A DNA stretch of 49,872 nucleotides from assembly GCA_903897155.1 (NCBI GenBank), contig CAIUAO010000023.1, positions 1 to 49,872 on the forward strand, written 5' to 3'. The position numbers and the translations under genes were made by a program. Of the stretch, positions 8,807 through 19,087 are shown piece after piece. The notes under the pieces were generated by a model. It did no database searches. It saw only the letters and a program-made list of their open reading frames with translations, and was not told where the DNA came from. Within the stretch, counting starts at the first letter, position 1; each line of letters begins with the position of its first letter. The stretch is from an uncultured Actinomycetes bacterium (GTDB lineage: Bacteria; Actinomycetota; Actinomycetes; Nanopelagicales; Nanopelagicaceae).

Positions 8807-9507
8807 TGAGTAAAGGATCGAGAGGGTTTGCGCTTCTCATTGCACTTAGTTTATTGGCCACATCGGCGCCTGCATCGCATTCGGTAACTGCAAAGCCAAC
8901 ACCGAAACCGACTATGAAGGCAACCACAAAACCAAGTGTTAAAACTGGTACAAAAGTAACTACTCCTAAGAAAAAAGTAGTGAAGAAGGTCTATCGGAAG
9001 TACAAGCCTCGTAAGCGGGTGGTCATAACTCCTTCACCAGCTGCGAATTGGCCTCCTGCTGGATTTGTTTCCAATAACGGGGTGTATGCGAAAGTCCCAA
9101 CAGGGGCAGAACTGGTTGGAATCTTGTCGGCACTTAAGTCACCTAGTGGTTCTGTAAAACAATGCTCACAAGACCCTAAGAATCCTGCAACTGTTGCAAA
9201 ATCCTGTGGAGCAGTATTAGCCGCCGCACAGGATGGATGTTCGTGGTGGGAAGTTAACTCAGTAGTAAATGGAGTTGATCCAAACAACCCAAATGGACAA
9301 ATCATTCTTGGAAATTTGCGGACGCTATCAGGCGGAACTCCAGCTCACTCGGTTTCAACAATTATTTTAATCAGTGATGTCCCGCTTATCACTGGCGTTA
9401 AGTTCACTAATATCACTGTGAAATGTTGGCCTACGCCGACTACTGAGCATGTGCCAAGTAATACCTTTACCCCAGCAACAGCCTCACCATCGCCATCACA
9501 GGGTTAA
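8806..9507 (+). CDS. Secreted lysine-rich protein of unknown function
   Basis: I do not recognise this 233-residue protein. It begins with a signal peptide: basic 'MSKGSRGF', hydrophobic 'ALLIALSLLATS', and an Ala-rich cleavage region near residue 23. A low-complexity Thr/Pro/Lys stretch follows (about residues 28-75, including 'PKPTMKATTKPSVKT' and 'KKVVKKVYRKYKPRKR'), of a kind that could contact the anionic cell wall. The remaining domain (about 80-220) holds four cysteines that could form two disulfides, and the tail is again Pro/Ser/Thr-rich. It is the third gene of the ABC exporter operon, coupled by TAATG. A link to the exporter is inferred from position only. Confidence 0.72.
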   Translation: MSKGSRGFALLIALSLLATSAPASHSVTAKPTPKPTMKATTKPSVKTGTKVTTPKKKVVKKVYRKYKPRKRVVITPSPAANWPPAGFVSNNGVYAKVPTGAELVGILSALKSPSGSVKQCSQDPKNPATVAKSCGAVLAAAQDGCSWWEVNSVVNGVDPNNPNGQIILGNLRTLSGGTPAHSVSTIILISDVPLITGVKFTNITVKCWPTPTTEHVPSNTFTPATASPSPSQG

Positions 9508-9513
9508 AAGTAT

Positions 9514-10089
9514 TTAGCGGTTTGCTCCAGGAATCCAGAGCGTATCTCCTGTTTTTTTATTAGCGTGACGCGCAAGAACAAAGAGGAGATCAGAAAGTCG
9601 GTTTAAGTACTTTGCTGTGAGTGGGTTTACTCCCCCGCCAAATGAGTGGATCGCATGCCATGTCGAACGTTCGGCCCGGCGCGTAACGGTGCGCGCAACA
9701 TGCAAGAGCGCAGCTCCAGCAGTTCCAGATGGCAATACGAATGAGCGTAACTCTTCTAAATCTTTGTTATAAAAATCAATCTGTTCTTCTAAGAAGGCAA
9801 CCTGAGATTCAACAACCCGAAGTGGTTCGATCTTTGGATTATCGATTACTGGTGTGCAGAGATCGGCTCCAACATCAAAGAGATCGTTTTGAATGCGGAT
9901 AAGGACCTTGGTCACAGATGGATCATCACTAGGAGCTAGAGCAAGAACAACGCCGATAGATGAATTTGCTTCATCAACGTCGGCATATGCTTCCAAGCGA
10001 GGGTCATTTTTTGATGTGCGGCTCATATCTCCAAGGGAGGTAGTGCCGTCATCACCAGTTTTTGTATAGATACGAGTCAGATTAACCAT
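9514..10089 (-). CDS. pduO: Cob(I)yrinic acid a,c-diamide adenosyltransferase, PduO type
   Basis: This enzyme transfers the 5'-deoxyadenosyl group of ATP to cob(I)alamin, making coenzyme B12. It has the PduO-type signature: N-terminal 'YTKTGDDGTTSLGD' (nucleotide loop), 'VDEANSSIG' and C-terminal 'RTVTRRAERS', in an all-helical protein of 191 residues. Its presence implies AdoCbl-dependent enzymes elsewhere (for example methylmalonyl-CoA mutase or class II ribonucleotide reductase). No cobalamin riboswitch is visible. A TAGGCT element lies six bases before the ATG, so the mRNA is probably leaderless. It is divergent from murA, an arrangement I recall also from Mycobacterium tuberculosis. Confidence 0.92.
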   Translation of the reverse strand: MVNLTRIYTKTGDDGTTSLGDMSRTSKNDPRLEAYADVDEANSSIGVVLALAPSDDPSVTKVLIRIQNDLFDVGADLCTPVIDNPKIEPLRVVESQVAFLEEQIDFYNKDLEELRSFVLPSGTAGAALLHVARTVTRRAERSTWHAIHSFGGGVNPLTAKYLNRLSDLLFVLARHANKKTGDTLWIPGANR

Positions 10090-10095
10090 GGGGTG

Positions 10096-10101
10096 AGCCT
10101 A
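10096..10101 (-). promoter_or_regulatory. Leaderless-type -10 element for pduO
   Basis: TAGGCT on the minus strand, then CACCCC, then ATG at 10089. The same hexamer precedes glyA at the same distance. Confidence 0.55.
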
Positions 10102-10111
10102 TTAGAGCAAG

Positions 10112-10117
10112 TACGAT
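10112..10117 (+). promoter_or_regulatory. Possible -10 element for murA
   Basis: TACGAT lies 32 bases before the murA ATG, leaving room for a leader of roughly 25 bases that carries the strong Shine-Dalgarno sequence. No clear -35 element is seen. Confidence 0.35.
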
Positions 10118-10138
10118 GTGACCACTCAAGTTTTGATT

Positions 10139-10146
10139 GGAGGTGA
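10139..10146 (+). promoter_or_regulatory. Strong Shine-Dalgarno of murA
   Basis: GGAGGTGA is close to a perfect anti-16S match and sits three bases before ATG 10150. It contrasts with the divergent pduO gene, which has no Shine-Dalgarno sequence. Confidence 0.7.
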
Positions 10147-10149
10147 GTT

Positions 10150-11412
10150 ATGCCCGAAAGTTCATCAAGTTTTCGCATCCTTGGTCCAGCTCGCCTATCT
10201 GGTGAGGTCAAAATAACAGGGGCAAAGAACTCAGCCCTCAAACTTATGGCAGCATCGCTACTTGCTGAAGGAACTCACACCCTGCGCAATGTCCCAGATA
10301 TTGCCGACGTTCACATTATGTCTGAACTCTTAGAGCGCTTGGGATGTACGGTTACATTAAATAATGATGTGCTCACCATTAATGTTCCAGCAATACCTGG
10401 TCACAAGGCTGAATATGACTTAGTACGCAAAATGCGCGCTTCTATTAACGTGCTTGGACCGATCCTTACTCGTGTTGGAATTGCTGAAATTTCTCTTCCT
10501 GGTGGAGATGCAATCGGATCAAGGGGACTTGATTTTCACATAAGTGGTTTGGAAGCACTGGGTGCAACTATCTCATTTGAACACGGCTTTATCATTGCAA
10601 AGGTAGATGGAAGATTAAAAGGGGCAACTATCGACTTGGTTTTCCCAAGTGTTGGCGCAACTGAGAATTTAATGACAGCAGCCGTTTTGGCAAAAGGTAC
10701 TACAACAATTAATAACGTTGCCCGTGAACCAGATATTAGTGACCTGGGTGAATATCTCATCTCTATGGGTGCGAAAATTCAGGGCTTAGGTAGTCAAACT
10801 CTTGTTATCGAAGGTGTGGATTCACTTAAAGCAGCTGATCATTCAACTCTTCCAGACCGCATTGTTACTGGTACATGGGCCTTTGCCGCTGCTATGACAG
10901 GTGGAGATATAACAATTCATGGCGGGAGAGCTGATCACCTTGAATTGCCTTTAGATAAACTTGTTGCAAGCGGCGCAGTTATTACATCAACTCCTGATGG
11001 TATTCGTGTGAAAATGGATAAAAGACCCACTGCAATTGATGTTGCAACACTTCCCTATCCAGGATTTCCAACCGATTTACAGCCTATGGCAATCGCCTTA
11101 AACGCAATTGCTAACGGAAGCGCCATAGTGACTGAGAATGTATTTGAGGCAAGATTTATGTTTGTTAATGAGCTTAAGCGTTTAGGTGCCCGCATTACTG
11201 TTGATGGCCATCACGCTGCCATTGCTGGAATTAAGCAGCTATCCGGAGCTCCGGTTGTCGCAACAGATATCCGCGCAGGTGCTGGATTAGTCCTAGCGGG
11301 GCTTGTGAGTGAAGGCATCACAATTGTTGAAGATGCATTCCATATTGATCGGGGTTACCCAAATTTTGTAGAGGATTTGCGCGCTTTAGGCGCAGATGTG
11401 ACCCGAATTTAA
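10150..11412 (+). CDS. murA: UDP-N-acetylglucosamine 1-carboxyvinyltransferase MurA
   Basis: MurA catalyses the first committed step of peptidoglycan synthesis, transferring enolpyruvate from PEP to UDP-GlcNAc in the cytosol. The protein has the family length (420 residues), 'GAKNSALK' with K26/N27 near the N-terminus, and '[12 protein letters not shown]' in the second half. The catalytic loop reads '[13 protein letters not shown]': D120 stands where most MurA enzymes have the cysteine that fosfomycin alkylates. Cys-to-Asp at this site is known from mycobacteria and chlamydiae and makes MurA insensitive to the drug. The last four bases (TTAA) are shared with the stop of the convergent atpC gene. 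Confidence 0.95.
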   Translation: MPESSSSFRILGPARLSGEVKITGAKNSALKLMAASLLAEGTHTLRNVPDIADVHIMSELLERLGCTVTLNNDVLTINVPAIPGHKAEYDLVRKMRASINVLGPILTRVGIAEISLPGGDAIGSRGLDFHISGLEALGATISFEHGFIIAKVDGRLKGATIDLVFPSVGATENLMTAAVLAKGTTTINNVAREPDISDLGEYLISMGAKIQGLGSQTLVIEGVDSLKAADHSTLPDRIVTGTWAFAAAMTGGDITIHGGRADHLELPLDKLVASGAVITSTPDGIRVKMDKRPTAIDVATLPYPGFPTDLQPMAIALNAIANGSAIVTENVFEARFMFVNELKRLGARITVDGHHAAIAGIKQLSGAPVVATDIRAGAGLVLAGLVSEGITIVEDAFHIDRGYPNFVEDLRALGADVTRI

Positions 11413-11666
11413 GCTTGGGCTTGCTCGCCCAAAATTGATACTCGGTTCTTATTAACCGAAATAAACCCGCCTGTCATATCAAAATCAGATGTTGTGCCAT
11501 CTGCTGCTTTCACTGTGACAACGCCAGGAACGAGCACGCCGAGCAATGAAATGTGATCAGGCAAGATACCAATATCACCATCAAGAGTCCGCGCAGAGAC
11601 CATTGTGGCCTCACCTGAGAAGACACGCTTCTCAGGTGAGACTACTTCAACGGTGAGTGTTGCCAT
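11409..11666 (-). CDS. atpC: ATP synthase F1 epsilon subunit, short form
   Basis: This is the epsilon subunit of the F1Fo ATP synthase central stalk. The 85 residues contain only the N-terminal beta-sandwich domain ('[17 protein letters not shown]', '[13 protein letters not shown]', '[14 protein letters not shown]'). The usual family length is around 120-140 residues, so the C-terminal helical hairpin that can inhibit ATP hydrolysis is missing. The stop is supported by the immediate convergent murA gene, which leaves no room for more coding sequence. It is the last gene of the atp operon, two bases after atpD. Short epsilon forms occur in some Actinobacteria. Confidence 0.93.
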   Translation of the reverse strand: MATLTVEVVSPEKRVFSGEATMVSARTLDGDIGILPDHISLLGVLVPGVVTVKAADGTTSDFDMTGGFISVNKNRVSILGEQAQA

Positions 11667-11668
11667 CT

Positions 11669-14031
<2,363 letters not shown>

Positions 14032-14038
14032 TTTTTAG

Positions 14039-15598
14039 TTACTTACTCGCAGTCGCTGAGAATTGAGACTTGAAAGTCTCGATGGCTTTCTCCAACGCAG
14101 CAACTGTGTCATCGCTGAGTTCACGAGTCGAAGAAATTACTTCGAATATTGATGAATGTGAGTGTTGTATGTAATCCAAGAATTCACCTTCAAAACGGCG
14201 GATATCAGCAACTGGAATTGAATCCATCTTGCCGGTTGTTCCTGCCCAAATTGAAACTACTTGGCGTTCCACTGAATAAGGTGAGTACTGACCTTGCTTC
14301 AAGAGCTCAACCATTCGTGCGCCACGTTCAAGCTGTGCCTTTGATGCGGCATCAAGATCTGAACCAAACGCTGCGAAAGCTTCAAGTTCACGGTATTGAG
14401 CTAGATCAAGACGCAGACGACCAGCAATCTTCTTAATAGCCTTTGTCTGAGCAGAACCACCCACACGAGATACTGAAATACCTACGTTAATAGCTGGGCG
14501 AACACCTGCGTTGAAGAGGTCTGTCTCAAGGAAACACTGACCATCGGTAATAGAAATTACGTTTGTAGGAATGAAGGCAGATACGTCATTTCCCTTTGTT
14601 TCAATGATTGGCAGTCCAGTCATTGAACCGCCACCAAGTTCATCTGAGAGCTTTGCACAACGCTCAAGCAAACGTGAGTGTAAATAGAAAACGTCTCCTG
14701 GATACGCTTCGCGGCCTGGTGGACGGCGAAGAAGCAATGAGACTGAACGATAGGCCTCAGCCTGCTTAGAAAGATCATCAAAAATAATGAGCACATGTTG
14801 GCCTGCATACATCCAGTGCTGACCAATGGCAGAACCTGTGTATGGAGCTAGGTATTTGAAACCAGCTGGATCAGATGCAGGAGAAGCAACAATCGTTGTG
14901 TACTCCATTGCGCCAGCTTCTTCGAGCGCTCCCTTAACGGATGCAATCGTTGAACCTTTTTGACCAATAGCAACATAAATACATTTAACTTGTTTCTTTG
15001 GATCCCCGGTCTTCCAGTTTTCCTTCTGGTTAATGATGGTGTCGATTGCAATCGCAGTCTTACCTGTCTGGCGATCTCCAATGATCAGCTGGCGTTGTCC
15101 ACGGCCAATAGCTGTCATCGCATCAATAGCTTTAATACCAGTCTGCATTGGTTCTTTAACTGGCTGGCGCTCAACTACTGAAGGTGCCTGCAACTCGAGT
15201 GCACGCATTGCTTCTGCCTTGATCTCACCCTTGCCATCAATTGGTCGACCTAGTGGGTCAACAACTCGGCCCAAGAAACCATCGCCAACTGGAACAGAAA
15301 GAATTTCACCAGTACGACGTACTGATGTTCCTTCTTCAATACCGGTGAACTCACCGAGAATAACAACACCAATTTCGCGGACGTCTAAGTTCAGCGCTAG
15401 TCCCAATGTGCCATTTTCGAACTTCAAGAGTTCGTTGGTCATTGTGGATGGCAAACCTGCTACGCGAGCAATACCATCGCCTGCCTCGATAACTGTTCCG
15501 ACTTCATCGCGAGCTGCTGCGCCTGGTTTGTATGCCGCAACATACTTTGCCAGCGCATCACGAATCTCTTCGGGACGGATCGTAAGTTCGGCCATCAT
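14039..15598 (-). CDS. atpA: ATP synthase F1 alpha subunit
   Basis: This is the non-catalytic nucleotide-binding subunit of F1. The P-loop 'GDRQTGKT' (174-181), '[11 protein letters not shown]', and the family signature '[17 protein letters not shown]' are present, and the length (519 residues) is standard. Two ATG codons occur in tandem after the Shine-Dalgarno sequence AGAGGAGAAG, and either could be used; the first is taken. The gap to the atpH stop is 53 bases. Confidence 0.98.
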   Translation of the reverse strand: MMAELTIRPEEIRDALAKYVAAYKPGAAARDEVGTVIEAGDGIARVAGLPSTMTNELLKFENGTLGLALNLDVREIGVVILGEFTGIEEGTSVRRTGEILSVPVGDGFLGRVVDPLGRPIDGKGEIKAEAMRALELQAPSVVERQPVKEPMQTGIKAIDAMTAIGRGQRQLIIGDRQTGKTAIAIDTIINQKENWKTGDPKKQVKCIYVAIGQKGSTIASVKGALEEAGAMEYTTIVASPASDPAGFKYLAPYTGSAIGQHWMYAGQHVLIIFDDLSKQAEAYRSVSLLLRRPPGREAYPGDVFYLHSRLLERCAKLSDELGGGSMTGLPIIETKGNDVSAFIPTNVISITDGQCFLETDLFNAGVRPAINVGISVSRVGGSAQTKAIKKIAGRLRLDLAQYRELEAFAAFGSDLDAASKAQLERGARMVELLKQGQYSPYSVERQVVSIWAGTTGKMDSIPVADIRRFEGEFLDYIQHSHSSIFEVISSTRELSDDTVAALEKAIETFKSQFSATASK

Positions 15599-15651
15599 CT
15601 TCTCCTCTAACTAAATCTAAAGCCAGACATTCGCTGACTCTAGAAACCGTA

Positions 15652-16479
15652 TTAAACCGCTAACGCTCTTCCTGCTTCAGCCAAACGAGTGCTGATCGTT
15701 CCATCTACTAACTCGTCAGCAAATCGAATAGATATGCCGCCAATAACAGTTGGATCAATTTGTATATTCAGATGAATTGGCTGTCCAACCTGCTTTGAAA
15801 GGGTGGTGGACAACTTTTCTGACTGCGCTGCAGTAAGTGCAGCACGGGTGCGAACTATTGCAATGAGACGGTTACGACGTGCTGCAACCGCTTGGATATA
15901 AAGATCCTGAATAATTTCAATACTACGTCCCCCAAGGCCGTTCACAAGCTGAACGAGCAGTCGCACCGTTGATGGGGCGGTCTGCTTACCCAAGAGTGAT
16001 TGAACCAATGAAGTTTTATGCTCAGCTTCCACACCGCTCAAATTAAGAGCTTGTCGAAGGTCTGAATGCTCAATGAGGATTCGAGAGAATGCAAATAACT
16101 CATCCTGGACTCGATCTAACTGGTTTTCAGCATTTGCAGCGGTTGCCTCAGCTTCGATCGCCAGCTGTTCAACAGCATTGGCTATATCTACCGGTGATGA
16201 CCAACGCAGTGAGGCAGCACTTTCCAAGATCGCTAAAGTCGGCTTTGAAATACTTTTACCAAATAAATCATTAATCAAATCGGCTTTTGCTGCGGCATCA
16301 CGTGCTGGATCGATGATGGCACGGCGCAGTCCGACTGATGTAGATATTGTTTTGAGGGCAGAAAATAGGTCGGTGGAAATGGCAACACATTCAGCAGAAG
16401 ATAAGCCTTTGAGCTTGTCGTCTAATGTACTGCGCAACGCCGCCAAAGATTGACGGCTAGTGCCACCTAATATGATCAC
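15652..16479 (-). CDS. atpH: ATP synthase F1 delta subunit
   Basis: This is the peripheral-stalk delta subunit that ties the b subunit to the top of F1. At 275 residues it is longer than the E. coli protein (about 177), as is usual in Actinobacteria. The conserved C-terminal part is recognisable: 'VRTRAALTAAQSEKLSTTL' followed by 'IDPTVIGGISIRFADELVDG'. The GTG start overlaps the atpF stop by four bases (GTGA). It is a separate gene here, not fused to the b subunit as in mycobacteria. Confidence 0.93.
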   Translation of the reverse strand: MIILGGTSRQSLAALRSTLDDKLKGLSSAECVAISTDLFSALKTISTSVGLRRAIIDPARDAAAKADLINDLFGKSISKPTLAILESAASLRWSSPVDIANAVEQLAIEAEATAANAENQLDRVQDELFAFSRILIEHSDLRQALNLSGVEAEHKTSLVQSLLGKQTAPSTVRLLVQLVNGLGGRSIEIIQDLYIQAVAARRNRLIAIVRTRAALTAAQSEKLSTTLSKQVGQPIHLNIQIDPTVIGGISIRFADELVDGTISTRLAEAGRALAV

Positions 16480-17036
16480 TTTTCGCTCTTCTCCAAATCG
16501 GTGAGGAAGCGATCAACAATACGAGACTGTCGAACTTGGTCATCCAAAGCTTCGCCGACTATTTTTGAAGCTAATTCGGTTGCAAGTGCGCCGACTTCAT
16601 GACGAAGTGATGCAACAGCTTGTTGGCGTTCGGCTTCAATAGAAGCACGAGCTGAGGCAGTAATGCGGTTCGCTTCTTCTTGAGCCTTGCCACGAAGGTC
16701 TTCAATAATCGCAGCACCTTGAACGCGTGCTTCTTCTCGAATAGCTTGAGCTTCACCACGTGCTTCGCTGAGTTGCGCGGTGTATTGCTTAAGCGCTAAC
16801 TCTGCTTCACGTTGTGCGGCTTCAGCTTTTTCAATTCCACCCTCGATCGCAGTAGTGCGTGCCTTATATGCTTTTTCAAAAGCAGGCACAGCCTTAATGC
16901 GAAGCAAGATAAAGAGAATTGAGAACGCAACTAAACCAACGATAATTTCCGAAATTTTAGGAACGACTGGGCTCGGCGCCGCTTCAGTAGTACCCCTCAA
17001 TAAGGCTGCAGTTGCATGCAGTGAGTTCAATTGCAT
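16476..17036 (-). CDS. atpF: ATP synthase Fo b subunit
   Basis: This is the membrane-anchored peripheral stalk. One transmembrane helix ('IIVGLVAFSILFILLRI', about residues 31-47) is followed by a long charged helix rich in Ala, Glu and Arg (about 55-150) that forms the parallel coiled coil, then a short region that contacts delta. The 186-residue length is typical. It lies between atpE (15 bases) and atpH (four-base overlap). Confidence 0.95.
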   Translation of the reverse strand: MQLNSLHATAALLRGTTEAAPSPVVPKISEIIVGLVAFSILFILLRIKAVPAFEKAYKARTTAIEGGIEKAEAAQREAELALKQYTAQLSEARGEAQAIREEARVQGAAIIEDLRGKAQEEANRITASARASIEAERQQAVASLRHEVGALATELASKIVGEALDDQVRQSRIVDRFLTDLEKSEK

Positions 17037-17051
17037 AGTACTTGCTTGCCC

Positions 17052-17258
17052 TTACTTGAGTACGAAAGCTAGAACGAGACCAAAGATCGCAAGTGCTTCA
17101 GCAAGTGCGAATCCAAGAAACGCAATTGGCTGCAAGATGCTGCGAGCTTCTGGTTGGCGAGCTACACCATTGATATAAGCAGCGAAGATCAATCCTGTCG
17201 CTGTGCCGGGACCAATGGTCGAGAGACCAAAGCCCACGATGCTAAGTGTGCCTTTCAT
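17052..17258 (-). CDS. atpE: ATP synthase Fo c subunit
   Basis: This is the rotor-ring proteolipid of Fo. Two helices are joined by the polar loop 'ARQPEA' (33-38), and E54 in '[13 protein letters not shown]' is the ion-carrying carboxylate. Helix 1 has the Gly-rich stretch '[12 protein letters not shown]'. The Gln and Ser/Thr residues expected in sodium-type c subunits are not seen, so proton coupling is inferred. I choose ATG 17256-17258 (68 residues) because AAGGGAAG lies just upstream. The ORF-track start is a TTG five codons earlier, whose own bases overlap this ribosome-binding site. Confidence 0.95.
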   Translation of the reverse strand: MKGTLSIVGFGLSTIGPGTATGLIFAAYINGVARQPEARSILQPIAFLGFALAEALAIFGLVLAFVLK

Positions 17259-17262
17259 GTTA

Positions 17263-17270
17263 CTTCCCTT
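17263..17270 (-). promoter_or_regulatory. Shine-Dalgarno that decides the atpE start
   Basis: AAGGGAAG on the minus strand, four bases before ATG 17258. It overlaps the TTG-initiated extension in the ORF track and argues against that longer start. Confidence 0.6.
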
Positions 17271-17322
17271 CAACTATTGACTAAGCCGGTGCTTAGCCAA
17301 ATCTCTTTGTTATTCATTAAAA

Positions 17323-18105
17323 CTAGTGTTCATCCGCCAATGCGCCGGCAATATAGAGAGCGGCAAGCAAGGTAAAGATATATGCCTGTAGGCACTCAAT
17401 ACCCATCTCAAAGAAGCTCAGTCCAATTGCCATACCAAAAGAGAGAACACTGAAAAATTTTACAAACAGAGCGCTCTTGAGCATGTACTCCCCGCCCAGA
17501 GTAAATAGTAAAAGGAGCAAGTGACCCGCGAACATATTTCCAAATAAACGCATCGCAAGTGTGAGAGGGCGGACTGCAAAGTATGTAAGGAATTCAACTG
17601 GAGCCAAAATTATATAAATTGGCTTCGGAACACCTGGCATGAAACACATCTCTTTGAGATATCTGCCTAAGCCTTTTTTCTTAATCGCAACATAGTGATA
17701 GACAAGATAAACAAAGATTGTGATTGATACTGGAAAACCAATGCGCGACATTGTTGGAAATTGCATGAATGGAATTACACCGAAGAGGTTGTTAGTTAAG
17801 ACAAAGGTAAATATTGCAAAGAGGAAGGGTGTAAACCGCTCAAACTCTGGCCCAATGACATCCTGGCCAATTGTTGTCCTCACGAACCCATAGACAGATT
17901 CACCAGCAAATTGCAGACGTGAAGGTACGACTGCCGCCTTACGTGCAGATATCGTAAAAAATACGACAATTAAAATTACTGAGAAAAAGATCATCAAGGC
18001 AGGTTTTGTCATAAAAATTGAGCTACCGAAGATTGGTTTAAATATAAAATCGTTGCTATCAGGGGGCACGAAACCCGGCTGTGCCATATGCAAGGCGAGC
18101 GACAA
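17323..18105 (-). CDS. atpB: ATP synthase Fo a subunit
   Basis: This is the stator subunit forming the proton half-channels against the c ring. The hallmark 'LAMRLFGNMFAGH' includes the essential arginine; 'FTLLAALYIAGA' near the C-terminus is also typical. Several long hydrophobic helices fit the expected topology over 260 residues. The start is TTG 18103-18105, supported by AGAGGAG seven bases upstream; the next ATG (18087) has no Shine-Dalgarno sequence. A 131-base spacer separates it from the upstream small membrane genes. Confidence 0.96.
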   Translation of the reverse strand: MSLALHMAQPGFVPPDSNDFIFKPIFGSSIFMTKPALMIFFSVILIVVFFTISARKAAVVPSRLQFAGESVYGFVRTTIGQDVIGPEFERFTPFLFAIFTFVLTNNLFGVIPFMQFPTMSRIGFPVSITIFVYLVYHYVAIKKKGLGRYLKEMCFMPGVPKPIYIILAPVEFLTYFAVRPLTLAMRLFGNMFAGHLLLLLFTLGGEYMLKSALFVKFFSVLSFGMAIGLSFFEMGIECLQAYIFTLLAALYIAGALADEH

Positions 18106-18236
18106 GTTTTAACTCCTCTGACCTGATGAACGACAAAAACAGTTGTCCGAAGAGGGGGCTTCAGGAACGCCTTACCCTAAGGGCAATCTGGCAGGCAAGG
18201 CAAGCCGATCGGGGCTGGGGCCCTGAGTGAGGAATG
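18106..18236 (-). promoter_or_regulatory. Spacer upstream of atpB with a possible promoter
   Basis: This 131-base stretch, GC-richer than its surroundings by eye, separates the AtpI/AtpZ genes from atpB. On the minus strand it contains TTGCCT (18198-18203) and TAGGGT (18174-18179) separated by 18 bases, a plausible -35/-10 pair for the eight-gene atpBEFHAGDC unit, and the atpB Shine-Dalgarno sequence. No ORF or RNA gene is evident. Confidence 0.35.
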
Positions 18237-18434
18237 TTACTTAGGCGACTCTTTGATGAAGCGGATCCAGATCAAATAGAGGCCGGTAGCCATCCCTAAA
18301 AACATTCCAAGGACAGTAAGGAAATTAGTCTTCAAAAAGTGGTCCGCTAAAAAGCCCATGCCGCCCCAAAAACCTAATCCAGCGATGAGATAAGCAATTA
18401 TCGTCCAGAAAGCTCCATCGTCAGTTGTAGCCAT
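18237..18434 (-). CDS. AtpZ/AtpI-like small membrane protein (second copy)
   Basis: This 65-residue protein has two membrane helices and the AtpZ-type pattern 'WTIIAYLIAGLGFWGGMGF', 'ADH', and 'GLYLIWIRF'. AtpZ/AtpI proteins are linked to assembly of the c ring or to ion supply for Fo. It aligns end to end with the product of 18866-19057, so the two are paralogues on either side of the larger AtpI-like gene. The start follows that gene after 9 bases, without a Shine-Dalgarno sequence, suggesting coupling. Confidence 0.75.
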   Translation of the reverse strand: MATTDDGAFWTIIAYLIAGLGFWGGMGFLADHFLKTNFLTVLGMFLGMATGLYLIWIRFIKESPK

Positions 18435-18443
18435 AGTTACAAA

Positions 18444-18863
18444 TTACTCTTGAGAGTTTTTCGGAAGTGGCATCTGCATGCGAATAGAAAAGAAGGCTCG
18501 CACTTCACCTGTTAACCAGGCCACAATGACAGCAATCGCAACGATGCCAAAGCAAGTGCGATTAAGTGTTTCGGTGCCAACATTTGCCAAGACGACTAAG
18601 AAAACAACCCCGAGGATTACAACTTTGATGAAAAAGGAAAGCATTGCAAAAACCATCACAGCAATTGGATCCATGGTCTTTGAGTACTTTGAGACTAATA
18701 GGTGAACGGCAAAGAAGATAACCACGACTGCTTGAGCCAGCAAAGCACCATAAAAACCTGGTTTGCCTTTCGCTAGAGTTGAAAAAACTAACCCTATAAG
18801 GCCGATTGCAATAGATGGGATAAGCGCAGCTTTACCTAACTTTGCTTCAACCGTATTGCTCAT
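18444..18863 (-). CDS. atpI: ATP synthase subunit I-like membrane protein
   Basis: This 139-residue protein has four predicted membrane helices ('ALIPSIAIGLIGLVFSTLA', 'GALLAQAVVVIFFAVHLLV', 'VMVFAMLSFFIKVVILGVV', 'CFGIVAIAVIVAWLTGEV'), matching the AtpI/Rv1303-type gene upstream of atpB in Actinobacteria. AtpI is not essential in studied bacteria and is thought to help assemble the c ring. It lies between two AtpZ-like genes (2 and 9 bases apart). The assignment rests on topology and location more than on a sharp motif. Confidence 0.7.
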   Translation of the reverse strand: MSNTVEAKLGKAALIPSIAIGLIGLVFSTLAKGKPGFYGALLAQAVVVIFFAVHLLVSKYSKTMDPIAVMVFAMLSFFIKVVILGVVFLVVLANVGTETLNRTCFGIVAIAVIVAWLTGEVRAFFSIRMQMPLPKNSQE

Positions 18864-18865
18864 GC

Positions 18866-19057
18866 TTATTCACGCCCAAATCGAAGCCAAGCTAAATAGA
18901 TAGATGACCCCAAGCCTAAGACGCAACCAATAATGAAAAAGTAATGGTGCTTGCCAACCCAGTGGTCAATACCAAGTCCAATGAGGCCCCATACAACAAG
19001 GCCAGTTACTAAGTAGGCCAAAATAGACCAGAGTGCTCGCTCGTTATTTCGTGGCAT
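18866..19057 (-). CDS. AtpZ/AtpI-like small membrane protein (first copy)
   Basis: This 63-residue protein has two helices: 'WSILAYLVTGLVVWGLIGLG' and 'FFIIGCVLGLGSSIYLAWL', and ends in 'RFGRE'. It is AtpZ-like and clearly related to the product of 18237-18434. A good Shine-Dalgarno sequence (AGGAGATCGG before ATG) makes it the first well-translated gene of the small-membrane-protein group. It follows wecA by 30 bases and precedes atpI by two. Confidence 0.76.
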   Translation of the reverse strand: MPRNNERALWSILAYLVTGLVVWGLIGLGIDHWVGKHHYFFIIGCVLGLGSSIYLAWLRFGRE

Positions 19058-19087
19058 CCGATCTCCTATCGCTCATATCAATCTCAA

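Noticed and set aside
15033-15614. 193-residue plus-strand ORF opposite atpA
   Set aside because: It is a shadow frame of a strongly conserved gene, with low-complexity Ser/Arg/Pro content and no recognisable domain.
18106-18236. Possible small RNA in the GC-richer spacer before atpB
   Set aside because: No stable hairpin plus terminator could be drawn; the sequence is better explained as promoter and leader.
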